From contig NEUU01000007.1 in assembly GCA_002304345.1 (NCBI GenBank), positions 114,619 through 178,618 on the forward strand: a stretch of 64,000 nucleotides of DNA, in the 5' to 3' direction. The notes under the pieces were generated by a model. It made no database searches and was not told the DNA's origin. It saw nothing but the letters and a program-made list of their open reading frames with translations. Both the position numbers and the translations under genes were made by a program. Shown here one piece after another: positions 36,256-44,961 of this stretch. This DNA is from Verrucomicrobia bacterium Tous-C9LFEB. GTDB lineage: Bacteria > Verrucomicrobiota > Verrucomicrobiia > Methylacidiphilales > UBA1321. Numbering within the stretch: position 1 is the stretch's first letter; each line of letters starts with the position of its first letter.

Positions 36256-36282
36256 GGGCGCCCCGGTTTCCCGAAGCGCCCT
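36256..36282 (-). terminator. Intrinsic terminator of rnpB
   Basis: On the minus strand AGGGCGC and GCGCCCT enclose an inner CGGG/CCGG step and are followed by a T-rich TTTCCCTTT. It lies just beyond the RNase P 3' end. Confidence 0.6.
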
Positions 36283-36284
36283 TC

Positions 36285-36718
36285 GTCGTGGGCTATAAGC
36301 CGAATTCTGTAATGAACGTCTCCGCCTTGCGGCGGTGGACCCTCACCGATGGTCATTTATCTTCGATCGGGTTGCCCCGACCGACTCGACACAGCGAACC
36401 GTGCCGGAGTGCGACCTGTACCCGAGGCGTCCCGAATCCCCGTGAAGGGAGCCGGGAGGACAGGCGGCCCGACGCCTCTGTTTGGCCTTGCACCGCGTGG
36501 GGTTTATCATGCCCCGATGATCACTCACCGGGCGGTGGGCTTTTACCCCGCCTTTTCACCCTTACCCCGGTCTTGCGATCGGGGCGGTTTGTTTTCTGTG
36601 ACACTTTCCATCCAGCGCGGCTTGAGCCACGCCGCTCCGCAGCTTTTCTGCGGCACGCTGCCTTCTGGTGTTCGGACTTTCCTCTCCCCGCTTGCGCCGG
36701 GAGCGACCATCCACCCAC
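36285..36718 (-). ncRNA. rnpB: RNase P RNA, bacterial class A
   Basis: Minus-strand sequence shows the conserved RNase P landmarks in order: GAGGAAAGTCC near the 5' end, ACAGAAAACAAACCGCC, GTAAGGGTGAAA, GGTGCAAGGCCAAACAGAG, AGATAAATGACC, and the 3' ACAGAATTCGGCTTATAG followed by CCCAC, which pairs with GTGGG at the 5' end (P1). The length of about 430 nt is usual for the A type. It is the ribozyme that trims tRNA 5' leaders. Ends are accurate to a few bases only. Confidence 0.93.
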
Positions 36719-36723
36719 TTCTT

Positions 36724-36752
36724 TATCTACCGCAGATTGACAACCAACGCAA
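36724..36752 (-). promoter_or_regulatory. Promoter of rnpB
   Basis: On the minus strand TTGCGT (36747-36752) and TAGATA (36724-36729) are 17 bases apart, placing the start of transcription at the expected 5' end of the RNA. Confidence 0.5.
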
Positions 36753-36772
36753 TCAGCGAAACAGTATATCCC

Positions 36773-37666
36773 ATGCGCCGCCTCCTCGCCGTCCTGATCC
36801 TCCTCGGTGGTCTTGTCCCTGCCTCCGCGCAAAACCGGCCTCTCGACACCACGCCCGAGATCAGCCTCGCCTTTCCCATGGAGGAAACCCCCGATGGCGT
36901 CCGCGCCAAGCACACCGTCCTCATCAACGACAACACCATCCTCCCCGCCAAGTCCCCCCTCCGCGTCATCTACATTCCCCCGCGAACCGACGATGATCGC
37001 ATGCGCGCGATCCGCAGCTCCCACAATTCCGACGCCTCGTGGACTCGTGACAACCGGCTCAAAGACACCGACAAGCTCTCCCCCTCCGAGATTGCCCGGC
37101 AAAAAATCTCCCGCGAAACCAACTGGCCCAGCATCACCAATTTCCAACTCGCCCTCGCCAATCTCGGCGCGGACGATCTCCGCATCGTCTACATCATCGG
37201 CGGAGCCACCCCTGAGGATTTCAAATTCTACGACCAACGCCTCGTCCTGCCCGAAGGCATGCTCCTCGCCGAAGTCAACGGCGCCGTGACCGTCCTTGCC
37301 GTGGAAAAAACCAAACCCGCCGAACGCGCCGGCATCAAGGCCGGTGACATCCTCACCAAGATCGGCGACCGCCCCATCAGCGGTTCGCTCACCGCGTACC
37401 TCAACGACTATCACGTCATCAGAAAAGATGCCGTCATGGCCATGAAATCGTCTTTCCCCATCAGCGTGAAAGCCTCCGACGGCACCGAACGCGTCGCCAC
37501 CGTCAAGCTCCCGCCCTCCATCAACTCCAGCTTCCTCGATTCCCCCATCATCGAATCCAGCTCCAAGTCCTCGACCAATTCCAGCGCGACTAACACGCCC
37601 ACTCTCACCGTCCCCGAAATCTGGGAAAAGAAAAAGCCCACCCAGCCCGCCGCGCCGAATCCGTAA
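36773..37666 (+). CDS. Secreted PDZ-domain protein
   Basis: The 297-residue precursor has a signal peptide (MRRLLAVLILLGGLVPASA). The middle of the protein (residues about 20-150) is unrecognised, and a PDZ domain lies at about 165-245 (LLAEVNGAVTVLAVEKTKPA, then ERAGIKAGDILTKIGDRPI). A Ser/Thr/Pro-rich tail follows. There is no protease domain, so it is probably a periplasmic adaptor or substrate binder. It diverges from rnpB, with starts about 55 bases apart. Confidence 0.75.
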   Translation: MRRLLAVLILLGGLVPASAQNRPLDTTPEISLAFPMEETPDGVRAKHTVLINDNTILPAKSPLRVIYIPPRTDDDRMRAIRSSHNSDASWTRDNRLKDTDKLSPSEIARQKISRETNWPSITNFQLALANLGADDLRIVYIIGGATPEDFKFYDQRLVLPEGMLLAEVNGAVTVLAVEKTKPAERAGIKAGDILTKIGDRPISGSLTAYLNDYHVIRKDAVMAMKSSFPISVKASDGTERVATVKLPPSINSSFLDSPIIESSSKSSTNSSATNTPTLTVPEIWEKKKPTQPAAPNP

Positions 37667-37719
37667 TTCGGGACGGCAATCAAACACTCTCTCGCCACAA
37701 AAGTGTCAGAAGCCGAAAT

Positions 37720-37751
37720 CCCCTCTATCAAGAGGGGTGGTCCGTAGGACC
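37720..37751. repeat. Tandem hairpins in the gap before the metallo-beta-lactamase gene
   Basis: CCCCTCT ATCA AGAGGGG (37720-37737) is followed by GGTCC GTA GGACC (37739-37751). Each is a short perfect hairpin with a 3-4 base loop. Confidence 0.6.
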
Positions 37752-37826
37752 GGGGTGTGTGATCGTGGAATACTCGCCCAACCCTTTCTGGTCAAACCGA
37801 GCTCCCTGTGTTTTACTGGTGAGATT

Positions 37827-39200
37827 GTGCGCTTAACCAATCTCACGCGCGCCAACGAAATCGGCGCGAACTCCTACCTTCTCGACTTTGACGGCGACGG
37901 TCGCATCGTGCTCGACGCCGGCATGCATCCCCGCCTCGACGGCCTCGATGCCCTCCCCGATTTCTCCCTCCTCCCCGTCGATTCCGTCGACGCCATCTTC
38001 GTCAGCCACGCCCACCACGATCACACCGGCGGACTGCCCGTCATCACCCGCGAACAACCCCGCGCCCGCGTCTTCATGAGTCAGGGCACCTTCCATCTCG
38101 CCGATCCGCTCCTGCACAATTCCATCGAGATCATGCTCAAGCAGCGGATGGAAAAAAACATCGTCGAGTACCCGCTCTTCACCCACAAGGAACTCAGCAC
38201 GCAGGTCACCCGCTGGCAACCCTGCACTCTGCGCCGTCCCCTCGACCTCCACGGTCAACCCGTCCTCGGCGGCGAACCGCTCTCCTTCACCTTCCACGAC
38301 GCAGGCCACATCCTCGGCTCCGTCGGCATCGAGTTCAATCATCGCGGCCAGCGCGTCTTCTACACCGGCGATGTCAATTTTGCCGACCAGACCCTGATGC
38401 AAGCCGCGACGTTTCCGCGTGAGAAGATCGATACACTCATCATCGAGACCACTCGCGGCGCGCAGCCCACCCCGCCCGACTTCACCCGCGAGAACGTGAT
38501 CAACCGCCTCGCCGAATCGATCCTCGATATCTTCGATCAGGGCGGCGCCGTCCTCATTCCCGTTTTCGCCCTCGGCAAAACGCAGGAAGCGCTCACCATA
38601 CTGCACCTCCTGCAAAAGCAGGGACGACTCCCGCGCACGCCGATCTACATCGGCGGACTCGGTCGCTCCTTCACCCAGATCTACGACAAGCTCTCGCACG
38701 TCACGCCCCGCGCGCTCCCGAATCTGCAACTCCTCACGCAGGTGCAACCCGAGATCATGGATGGCCGCCGCGCCCGCGAATCGCGCCCGAAGAAAGGCCA
38801 CATCTACCTCATCAGCTCCGGCATGATGACGGAGAAAACGCTCTCCAACCTTTTCGCGCAACATTTCCTCTCGCAACGACACTACGGCATTTTCTTCATC
38901 GGCTATTGCGATCCCGACTCGCCCGCCGGACGACTCCGCGCCGCGAAGCCGGGCGAAAAAGTGGTGATCAATCCGATGGCCGGCGAACAGGAAGTGAAGT
39001 GCAAACTCGATTACTTCGACCTCACCGCCCACGCGAAACGCGAAGATCTCCTCAACTACATTCTGGAAGTAAACCCGCGCACCTGCGTCCTCGTCCACGG
39101 CGACACGCCCGCGCTCGAATGGTTCCAGCACGAGCTGCAAAACCGTCGTCCCGACATGCGCGTCCTCATCCCCACCCCCGGCAAAGAGATCACTCTTTAA
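37827..39200 (+). CDS. Metallo-beta-lactamase/beta-CASP RNA-processing-type protein
   Basis: The 457-residue protein has the zinc motif HAHHDHTGGLP near residue 62 and further MBL ligands in FHDAGHILGSVG and YTGDVNF. A beta-CASP-type region and the closing SSGMMTEKTL and KVVINPMAGEQEVKCK blocks follow, with LVHGDTPALEWF near the end. This is the pattern of CPSF73/YSH1-like exonucleases (COG1236), so an RNA-cleaving role is likely but not proven. The GTG at 37827 follows a weak GGTGAG element; a start 30 codons earlier would add residues unlike the family and overlap the hairpin repeats. Confidence 0.85.
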   Translation: MRLTNLTRANEIGANSYLLDFDGDGRIVLDAGMHPRLDGLDALPDFSLLPVDSVDAIFVSHAHHDHTGGLPVITREQPRARVFMSQGTFHLADPLLHNSIEIMLKQRMEKNIVEYPLFTHKELSTQVTRWQPCTLRRPLDLHGQPVLGGEPLSFTFHDAGHILGSVGIEFNHRGQRVFYTGDVNFADQTLMQAATFPREKIDTLIIETTRGAQPTPPDFTRENVINRLAESILDIFDQGGAVLIPVFALGKTQEALTILHLLQKQGRLPRTPIYIGGLGRSFTQIYDKLSHVTPRALPNLQLLTQVQPEIMDGRRARESRPKKGHIYLISSGMMTEKTLSNLFAQHFLSQRHYGIFFIGYCDPDSPAGRLRAAKPGEKVVINPMAGEQEVKCKLDYFDLTAHAKREDLLNYILEVNPRTCVLVHGDTPALEWFQHELQNRRPDMRVLIPTPGKEITL

Positions 39201-39358
39201 TGGGGGCGCTGCCCCCATACCCCCGCTCAAGGAAATGATTTCCTTGAGAATCCTCACTTTACGTTTTGCTTTTTTCCGCAACGGAAAAAAGCAAAACGTA
39301 AGTTGGGGTTCCCAGGGTATCATACCCTGGGCAGGAGGTTTGGAGGACGGAGTCCTCC
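39201..39358. repeat. Array of five consecutive hairpins between converging genes
   Basis: In order: TGGGGGC/GCCCCCA (39201-39217), CTCAAGGAAA/TTTCCTTGAG (39226-39248), a perfect 20-bp stem with a 3-base loop (39259-39278 with 39282-39301), CCCAGGGTAT/ATACCCTGGG (39311-39331), and GGAGGAC/GTCCTCC (39342-39358). All loops are one or three bases. The array starts on the base after one stop codon and ends one base before the other. Confidence 0.85.
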
Positions 39359-39359
39359 A

Positions 39360-39731
39360 TCAAAGTACGTTCGATGGCGTTTCGTCCGTGCCATCGAAAT
39401 GCGGCACTGTGATCACGCAGAGCCGGTTGGGAGATGACGCATTGATCACCACGTGATGCACGCCCTTGGTGATCACGCACAGTTCGTTCGCGCGCAGAAC
39501 CTCATCCCAAGTGCGACCATTTTGCGGATCGTGAAAGCGCAATTGCAGCTCCCCATCCAGCACGAAGTAGATCTCATCGAACGTCCGATGGAAATGCGCC
39601 TTCGTCGGCTGGATATTGATCGCCTCCGCGATGTTCACGCCCTCGTAATCCGCGCGATTCAGAATCCCGCGAACGATGCCGCAAGTGGGCGTTTGATTGA
39701 CGATATGGTCTTTGACTTTCTTCGTGATCAC
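39360..39731 (-). CDS. Small cupin-domain protein
   Basis: The 123-residue single-domain cupin has metal-ligand motifs AHFHRTFDEIYFVLDGEL and, in the second motif, GVHHVVINAS. The GTG at 39731 is preceded by GGAGGTGA at ideal spacing, the strongest Shine-Dalgarno sequence in the window, so the longer ATG-start reading is rejected. Function (isomerase, dioxygenase or sensor) is open. Confidence 0.8.
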   Translation of the reverse strand: MITKKVKDHIVNQTPTCGIVRGILNRADYEGVNIAEAINIQPTKAHFHRTFDEIYFVLDGELQLRFHDPQNGRTWDEVLRANELCVITKGVHHVVINASSPNRLCVITVPHFDGTDETPSNVL

Positions 39732-39816
39732 CGCGTCACCTCCGGTTGGGGTTATGACCCTAGTAGAGCAGAAGCGCGCCCCGCTAGCGATGCAAATCAC
39801 CCATCAGAGAGTCAAA

Positions 39817-41286
39817 CTATCGACAACGGTAAACGTAATAATGCTTCAGCTTGCGGCCCCGGAACTCGGTCCAGAATTCGCCCACTTTTTCGATGGACGC
39901 AAACTCCTGCTTCAACCGATCCGGCAATCCATCCAGCTCGTCCGTCACGAAAAGCGCCGTCGCACCGGGCTCGACCTTGTAACCGGGCCAGAAGGAGAAT
40001 TGATTCTGGATGCGGTCCGAGTTCGGCACGAACGTCTGCGGATGGCCCGGCACATACCACGCGATGAGCGCGGCAACCTGATACCGGTTTCCGATGATGA
40101 TTTGCGGTTGATGCTGCTTGATCGCCGCGTCGACGTGCTGACCGAATCCATCCCAGCCGCGCACGCGGTTCAGCGGATCGCTCTTCGGTGGCAGGTTCAA
40201 CGGCGCGGTCTCGTGCAGCGCCGCCGCTTCCAGTGCGGCGAGGGAGAGCGTGGCGATCACCGCCCAACGCCAGCGCGGCGCGCGTTGCACCCGCTGCCGC
40301 CAGTCCGCCGCCACGAGGATGAATGCGCCGATGTAGCCCGTCGCCGTCCAGTTCGCTTCGCCATTATCGTTCAACGCCAGCACGGAATAAAAACCGAAGA
40401 TCGGCAGCAAGAGCGAGAGCAACAAGCGCTCCGAATCGCTCTTCAACTTCTTGCACACCGTCGCCACAATCGAGATCAGCACCCCGATGAAGAGTAGCGG
40501 CGACATCACCACCGCCTGCATCGTCACGAACTGAAAAAACTCGCCGGGCCGGATCGTGAACTTCTTCTGCAACGCGCCGCGTTCCTTCAAATGCGTTGCT
40601 GTGATCCAGCCATGATGCGCGTTCCACCAGAACACCGGAATCGTGCAGATCACAAAAACGCCCAGCGCCGCGAGCGCCTTCGGATTGCGCAGATGCTTGC
40701 GATGCGCGGGCGACCACGCGAGAAAACCGAGGAAACAGAGCAGCTCAATCGCGTTCACGTACTTCGCCAGAAAACCGCACCCGACGGCAAACCCGGTCAG
40801 CAGCCAATCGCGCCAACGATCCTGCGCCAACGCATCGCAAAACAGATTCGCCGCCCAGACCCAGAAGAAAACGCTCAGCGGATCGATCGTCATCAACACC
40901 GACCCGATCGCCAGCAGCGGCACCACACACGCCACCATCAGCGCCGTCAACGCCGTGCGCTCATCGAATAACCGCCGCGCCAACAGGAACAACTGCCAGC
41001 CGGTCCCCGCCGAAAGAATCACACTGATCCAGCGAATCCCAAACGCGTTGTCGCCAAAGATCGCCGTCCCAAGCGCGATGGTCCACGCGATGCCCGGCCC
41101 CTTGCTGTAATAACTCGCATCGAGATGATTCGACCACAGCCAGTAGTACGCCTCGTCCTCGATGATGTCCGGGTAGGTGCAATACCACAGGCGGAACACC
41201 GTCAGTACCGTGAGAATCAACAGCGCGACCAACACCTCGCGCGTCCAGCGTAACGGGGCGGAGCCCGGAAAAGTTGTCGTAGTCAT
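39817..41286 (-). CDS. PMT/ArnT-like (GT39) membrane glycosyltransferase
   Basis: The 489-residue protein has about eleven membrane helices and the GT39/ArnT first-loop motif EDEAYYWLWSNHLDASYY near residues 46-63, in which the paired acidic residues bind metal and catalyse transfer from a polyprenyl-phosphate sugar. The acceptor could be lipid A or a protein. Its start overlaps the stop of the PAP2 phosphatase gene (ATGA), linking sugar transfer from a lipid carrier with lipid-phosphate removal. Confidence 0.85.
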   Translation of the reverse strand: MTTTTFPGSAPLRWTREVLVALLILTVLTVFRLWYCTYPDIIEDEAYYWLWSNHLDASYYSKGPGIAWTIALGTAIFGDNAFGIRWISVILSAGTGWQLFLLARRLFDERTALTALMVACVVPLLAIGSVLMTIDPLSVFFWVWAANLFCDALAQDRWRDWLLTGFAVGCGFLAKYVNAIELLCFLGFLAWSPAHRKHLRNPKALAALGVFVICTIPVFWWNAHHGWITATHLKERGALQKKFTIRPGEFFQFVTMQAVVMSPLLFIGVLISIVATVCKKLKSDSERLLLSLLLPIFGFYSVLALNDNGEANWTATGYIGAFILVAADWRQRVQRAPRWRWAVIATLSLAALEAAALHETAPLNLPPKSDPLNRVRGWDGFGQHVDAAIKQHQPQIIIGNRYQVAALIAWYVPGHPQTFVPNSDRIQNQFSFWPGYKVEPGATALFVTDELDGLPDRLKQEFASIEKVGEFWTEFRGRKLKHYYVYRCR

Positions 41287-41924
41287 GAAATCGGTTTCTT
41301 TTGGAAAATGAGTTGAGGATGTCGCGCGTGCAGCTTCGGAAAAATCCGAGCCGCCCACCGTTGCCAGCACCATTCGGCCACGAGCAAAACAATCCACGTG
41401 TAAATCAGCGACAGTCCCCACGAGGCAAGCACATCGCTCGGATGATGCGATCCCGTGTAGACGCGCGAGTAACTCACCAGCATCGCCCACGGCCACAACA
41501 GCCACGCCCAGCGGCCGTACAGCACCGTCGCCACCAGCGCGATGGCCACGTTATTAAACGCATGGCCGGAGGGAAATGAGTTTCCGCCGGGATGCTCATG
41601 CGGTTGTGACCACTTCACTTCGTTCATGTCCACCATGCGCACCCGCTCCAGATACTCGTGCGGCCGCGGACGCTGCACCGCCTTCTTCAACCCGCCGTCG
41701 ATCGCCATGTCCCCGAGGAATACGCAGAAAAACATGAGCACCAGAAAGAGCCGTTCGCGAAAGCCTCCCCAGATCAGCAAGGCCACCACGCCAAGGGCCA
41801 GCGGAATTTTGAACAACGCAAAACTGCTCACCACCGCCATCACTCCGTCCAGGGCAGGATGCGCCCACACCTCATTAATGAGGTGAAGCAACTGCAAATC
41901 CCACGATAGAAACGTTGCCCACAT
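41283..41924 (-). CDS. PAP2-family membrane phosphatase
   Basis: The 213-residue protein has about six helices and all three PAP2 motifs: KKAVQRPRP near residue 80, FPSGHAFNN near 116 and SRVYTGSHHPSDVL near 149. Such enzymes remove phosphate from undecaprenyl pyrophosphate, phosphatidic acid or lipid A. Coupling with the GT39 gene favours a lipid-carrier or lipid A substrate. Confidence 0.88.
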   Translation of the reverse strand: MWATFLSWDLQLLHLINEVWAHPALDGVMAVVSSFALFKIPLALGVVALLIWGGFRERLFLVLMFFCVFLGDMAIDGGLKKAVQRPRPHEYLERVRMVDMNEVKWSQPHEHPGGNSFPSGHAFNNVAIALVATVLYGRWAWLLWPWAMLVSYSRVYTGSHHPSDVLASWGLSLIYTWIVLLVAEWCWQRWAARIFPKLHARHPQLIFQKKPIS

Positions 41925-42038
41925 AAGAAAATGAAACGTAGCGACAAAAACTTTACTTTAGAACCCCGAATGAGATTTTCCAGTCAAATAAGTAAATTCT
42001 CTTGCCGACAATGCCCTAAAACTAGTAAACCTTGAGTC

Positions 42039-42866
42039 ATGGCAACGCCTCGTCTGATGAAGTCGGCCGCCTTCTTGGCGATTCTCAGCGCCACTCTTTT
42101 CCTCGGCGCCTGCGCCGGAATTGACAACGCCAATGTTCAGCGCGCGCCCAGCGAGCGACTCTCGGCCAATCCGCCCGAGATTCTCGTGGAACCTTTTTCC
42201 AACGACCACGCCAGCTATCTCGTCAAGCGCAGTGGTCACGAGCTCGAAACCTACAAGAAGGAAATGACCACCTCGTTTCAGGACGTCCTGGTGGAACGCC
42301 TGCAAAAGATCGGTCCCGCCAAGAAATCGTGGGGCCCCGAGCCATTGCCCGATCGCGGCTGGCTCATTCGTGGCGAATTCCTGCGCGTCTACGCCGGTAG
42401 CGGCATTCTCCGCAATGGCATCGGCATGGGAGCCGGTCAATCCGTTTTCACCTGCCGGGTTTATGTCTATGACCTGAGCGTCTCCTCCACCGCCTACATC
42501 ATGTCCTTCGATACCGGCATCACCGATGACCAAAAAGGCAGCGGCAGCTATAGCCCCGGTTTGATCCCTGCGGGCGGCACCGCCGGCGCAATCGCCAAGG
42601 GAGCCCAAGGCACCACCGGCATCTCCCTCATCGCTGGCGGTACGGCCGCTGGAGCTGCCGTCGCCTACTCCGAAGGCAGCACCCGTCCCTTCCCGAACCC
42701 CACACAGGCGAACGAGATTCCCGAAGTGAACAACAACCAGTTCACCAATCAATATCAGGACATGGCCCGCACCGCCCGCACCATTCGCGACACGCTCATT
42801 TATTACAGCGGCACGCCGAAGAACGACGCCGACCGCGTGGCGATGGCCAAGACCCGCCCGGAATAA
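42039..42866 (+). CDS. DUF4410-like lipoprotein
   Basis: The 275-residue protein has a lipoprotein signal with lipobox LGAC near residue 25. The body (ILVEPFSND..., LVERLQKIGP, WLIRGEFLRVYAGSG) resembles the DUF4410 group of envelope lipoproteins of unknown function. A glycine/alanine-rich segment (SLIAGGTAAGAAVAYSEG) near 200 could sit in a membrane. It is monocistronic and ends in a strong bidirectional terminator. Confidence 0.7.
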   Translation: MATPRLMKSAAFLAILSATLFLGACAGIDNANVQRAPSERLSANPPEILVEPFSNDHASYLVKRSGHELETYKKEMTTSFQDVLVERLQKIGPAKKSWGPEPLPDRGWLIRGEFLRVYAGSGILRNGIGMGAGQSVFTCRVYVYDLSVSSTAYIMSFDTGITDDQKGSGSYSPGLIPAGGTAGAIAKGAQGTTGISLIAGGTAAGAAVAYSEGSTRPFPNPTQANEIPEVNNNQFTNQYQDMARTARTIRDTLIYYSGTPKNDADRVAMAKTRPE

Positions 42867-42885
42867 TCCATCTCCCCACTCTCCG

Positions 42886-42936
42886 AAAAGCGAGAACCTC
42901 GTTGATGCCATGGCATCAACGGGGTTCTCGCTTTTT
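42886..42936. terminator. Strong terminator after the lipoprotein gene
   Basis: AAAAGCGAGAACC pairs with GGTTCTCGCTTTT, and the loop region holds a second perfect palindrome (GTTGATGCCA/TGGCATCAAC). Runs of A and T on the two sides suit termination in both directions. Confidence 0.85.
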
Positions 42937-42950
42937 ATATCACACAGCAA

Positions 42951-43044
42951 TTTCGTCCGGGCTCAACGAGCCCGGCTACAACGCTACCGCGACAGGTTGA
43001 CTTCTCGATGGAACTCCGGATGTAGCCGCCCTCGTTGAGGGCGG
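42951..43044. repeat. Pair of facing 23-nt GTAG elements
   Basis: Element 42957-42979 is on the minus strand (GTAG then the CCGGGCTC stem); element 43022-43044 is on the plus strand (GTAG then CCGCCCTC/GAGGGCGG). Their GTAG heads point toward each other over 42 bases. The first, with flanks, is a 36-base exact inverted copy of 21511-21546. Confidence 0.8.
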
Positions 43045-43164
43045 ACTCCGTCTGGTGCATTACCTCGCAAGTCTCCAGACAAAACAAGGGCGGCAGATTT
43101 CTCTGCCGCCCTTGTTGCTGGAAGGCCTCGCCGCATCAGCCGCGAGGTCTCTTTGGCTAAAGAA

Positions 43165-44118
43165 CTATTTCTTGAGCGCCGCGCGAACCGCTTCGAGCTG
43201 TCCGGCCGAACCGAGCTTGACGTTCTTCGCCGCGATGAACTTGGCGTACTCGTCAATGAAGGTCTTGCCCGGAGGGCGGAAGTCGAATTCCGACGGATGA
43301 TCGCGGAAGAATTCACGGTGAACACGGGTCCAGACCAGACGGCCATCGGTGTCGATGTTGATCTTGGTCACACCGAGTTTCGCCGCCGGGAGGTACTCGT
43401 TTTCATCCACGCCGCAGGCGCTCGGATCGAGCTTGCCGCCGGCCGCGTTGATGCGCAGCACTTCGTCCTTCGGGACGCTCGAGCTGCCGTGCATGACGAT
43501 CGGGGTGCCGGGGATGGCTTTGCCGATCTTTTCGATCACGCTGAAGTGCAGGCTCTGATGGCCCTTGAACTTGTACGCGCCGTGGCTCGTGCCGATCGCC
43601 GCCGCGAGGGCGTCGCAACCGGTCTGCTTGACGAACTCCACCGCTTCGACGGGATCGGTCAGACAGGCATTGCCTTCCTCGACCTTGACGTCTTCTTCGA
43701 CGCCGCCGAGCTTGCCGATTTCGGCTTCCACGCTGATGCCCTTGGCATGCGCGCGATCCACGACCCGCTTGGTGATCGCCACGTTGTTGGCGAAGTCTTC
43801 GTGCGAGGCGTCGATCATCACCGAGCTATAAAACCCGGAGTCGATGCAGTCATAACAGGTTTCCTCGTCACCATGGTCCAGATGCACCGCGAAGATGGCG
43901 TCCGGGAAGATCTCTTCCGCCGAGCGGATGATGGCTTCCAGCATGCGCTTGTCGGTGAACTTGCGCGCACCTTTGCTGATCTGGATGATGAAGGGGGCTT
44001 TGGATTCCATGCAGCCCTTGAAAAGGCCCATGGTTTGTTCGGCGTTATTGATATTGTAAGCGCCGATGGCGAACTTTCCGTAAGCGACACGGAAGAGGTC
44101 CAGGGTTGTAACGATCAT
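43165..44118 (-). CDS. fba: Fructose-bisphosphate aldolase, class II
   Basis: The 317-residue zinc enzyme interconverts fructose 1,6-bisphosphate with glyceraldehyde 3-phosphate and dihydroxyacetone phosphate. The Zn ligand motif VHLDHGDEE lies near residue 80, GTSHGAYKF near 178 and the phosphate-binding MHGSSSVPKDE near 209. An AGGA element precedes the ATG at 44118. Tagatose-bisphosphate or related substrates cannot be excluded by sequence alone. Confidence 0.9.
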   Translation of the reverse strand: MIVTTLDLFRVAYGKFAIGAYNINNAEQTMGLFKGCMESKAPFIIQISKGARKFTDKRMLEAIIRSAEEIFPDAIFAVHLDHGDEETCYDCIDSGFYSSVMIDASHEDFANNVAITKRVVDRAHAKGISVEAEIGKLGGVEEDVKVEEGNACLTDPVEAVEFVKQTGCDALAAAIGTSHGAYKFKGHQSLHFSVIEKIGKAIPGTPIVMHGSSSVPKDEVLRINAAGGKLDPSACGVDENEYLPAAKLGVTKINIDTDGRLVWTRVHREFFRDHPSEFDFRPPGKTFIDEYAKFIAAKNVKLGSAGQLEAVRAALKK

Positions 44119-44233
44119 AGAAATTCCTATAGTTGAAGGTTGAACCCAAGGTTTACCGGAATGTCCGGGGCAGGTCAATCAATCGGGCTTGCAAAGCAAA
44201 GATAACCGCACAAAATCCACTCATTAAATCGCA

Positions 44234-44869
44234 ATGAAAGCAATCACCTCCCACTTTACCTCCACAGCCCGCGGCTTTTCCTTGATGGAACTTCTTGTGG
44301 TCGTCGGCATTATGGCCGTCCTCGCCGCTGTCGCCATTCCCGCCATGACCGGCAATAATAACGCCGCGAACCTTACCTCCGCCGCGCAACGCCTTGCCGA
44401 CGAAATGCGCCTGGCGCAGCAAACCTCCACCACCCGCAACCTCCCCGTCGAAGTGCGCTTCTACCTGCTCCCCGATCCCACCAATACCTCCGCGAAAATC
44501 TACCGCGGCTTCCAATCCTTCCTCGTCAACGACGACTCCACCTACCAGCCCCTCACCAAAGCCAGCTTCCTACCCACCGGCATCACCACGAACACCTCGG
44601 CGGCCTACTCCACCCTGATCACCGAATTCACCCCGCTCACCAGCACCTTCTCCGTGCCCACTGCGGGCACGACCTATCAGTACGTGGCGTTTCAGTTCAA
44701 GTCGGACGGCTCCACCAATCTCTCCAGTGCGCCGAATGCGGGCGGCTCGTGGTGCGTCACGCTGGAACCGCAGCGCGAAAAAGAAGGCTCTACGCCGGGT
44801 CTGAAGGCGAACTTCGCCACCTTGCAAATCGACCCGCTCATCGGCCGGGTGAAGGTCATTCGCCCCTGA
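44234..44869 (+). CDS. Type II-like pseudopilin, Verru_Chthon cassette protein D type
   Basis: The 211-residue protein has a prepilin leader cut in RGFSLMELLVVVGIMAVLAA, the usual hydrophobic N-helix, and a GspH-like globular part with SAAQRLADEMRLAQQTSTTRNLPVEVRFY. This matches the D member of the four-gene Verru_Chthon pseudopilin cassette, but the A, B and C genes are not adjacent. Its role is probably in a type II secretion or pilus-like apparatus. Assignment to the cassette family is from memory of its pattern. Confidence 0.75.
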   Translation: MKAITSHFTSTARGFSLMELLVVVGIMAVLAAVAIPAMTGNNNAANLTSAAQRLADEMRLAQQTSTTRNLPVEVRFYLLPDPTNTSAKIYRGFQSFLVNDDSTYQPLTKASFLPTGITTNTSAAYSTLITEFTPLTSTFSVPTAGTTYQYVAFQFKSDGSTNLSSAPNAGGSWCVTLEPQREKEGSTPGLKANFATLQIDPLIGRVKVIRP

Positions 44870-44874
44870 TGGGG

Positions 44875-44960
44875 GAAGTACTAGGTACTAAGTTCTAGGT
44901 ATTAAGTAGGGCGAGTTCCTGCCTTTTACTTCGTACCTAGAACCTCGTACTTAGTACTTC
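44875..44960. repeat. Inverted pair of heptameric WACYTMG arrays
   Basis: Arms 44875-44908 and 44927-44960 are each 34 bases, five 7-base steps, in opposite orientation, and pair with about six mismatches over an 18-base loop. The pair lies exactly between the converging pseudopilin and ABC transporter genes. Confidence 0.8.
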
Positions 44961-44961
44961 T

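Noticed and set aside
36290..36772. Protein frames across 36290-36772
   Set aside because: The region is RNase P RNA on the minus strand with all conserved cores; open frames there are incidental.
39732..39800. Longer cupin start at 39800
   Set aside because: A strong GGAGGTGA sits inside that extension at ideal distance from the GTG at 39731.
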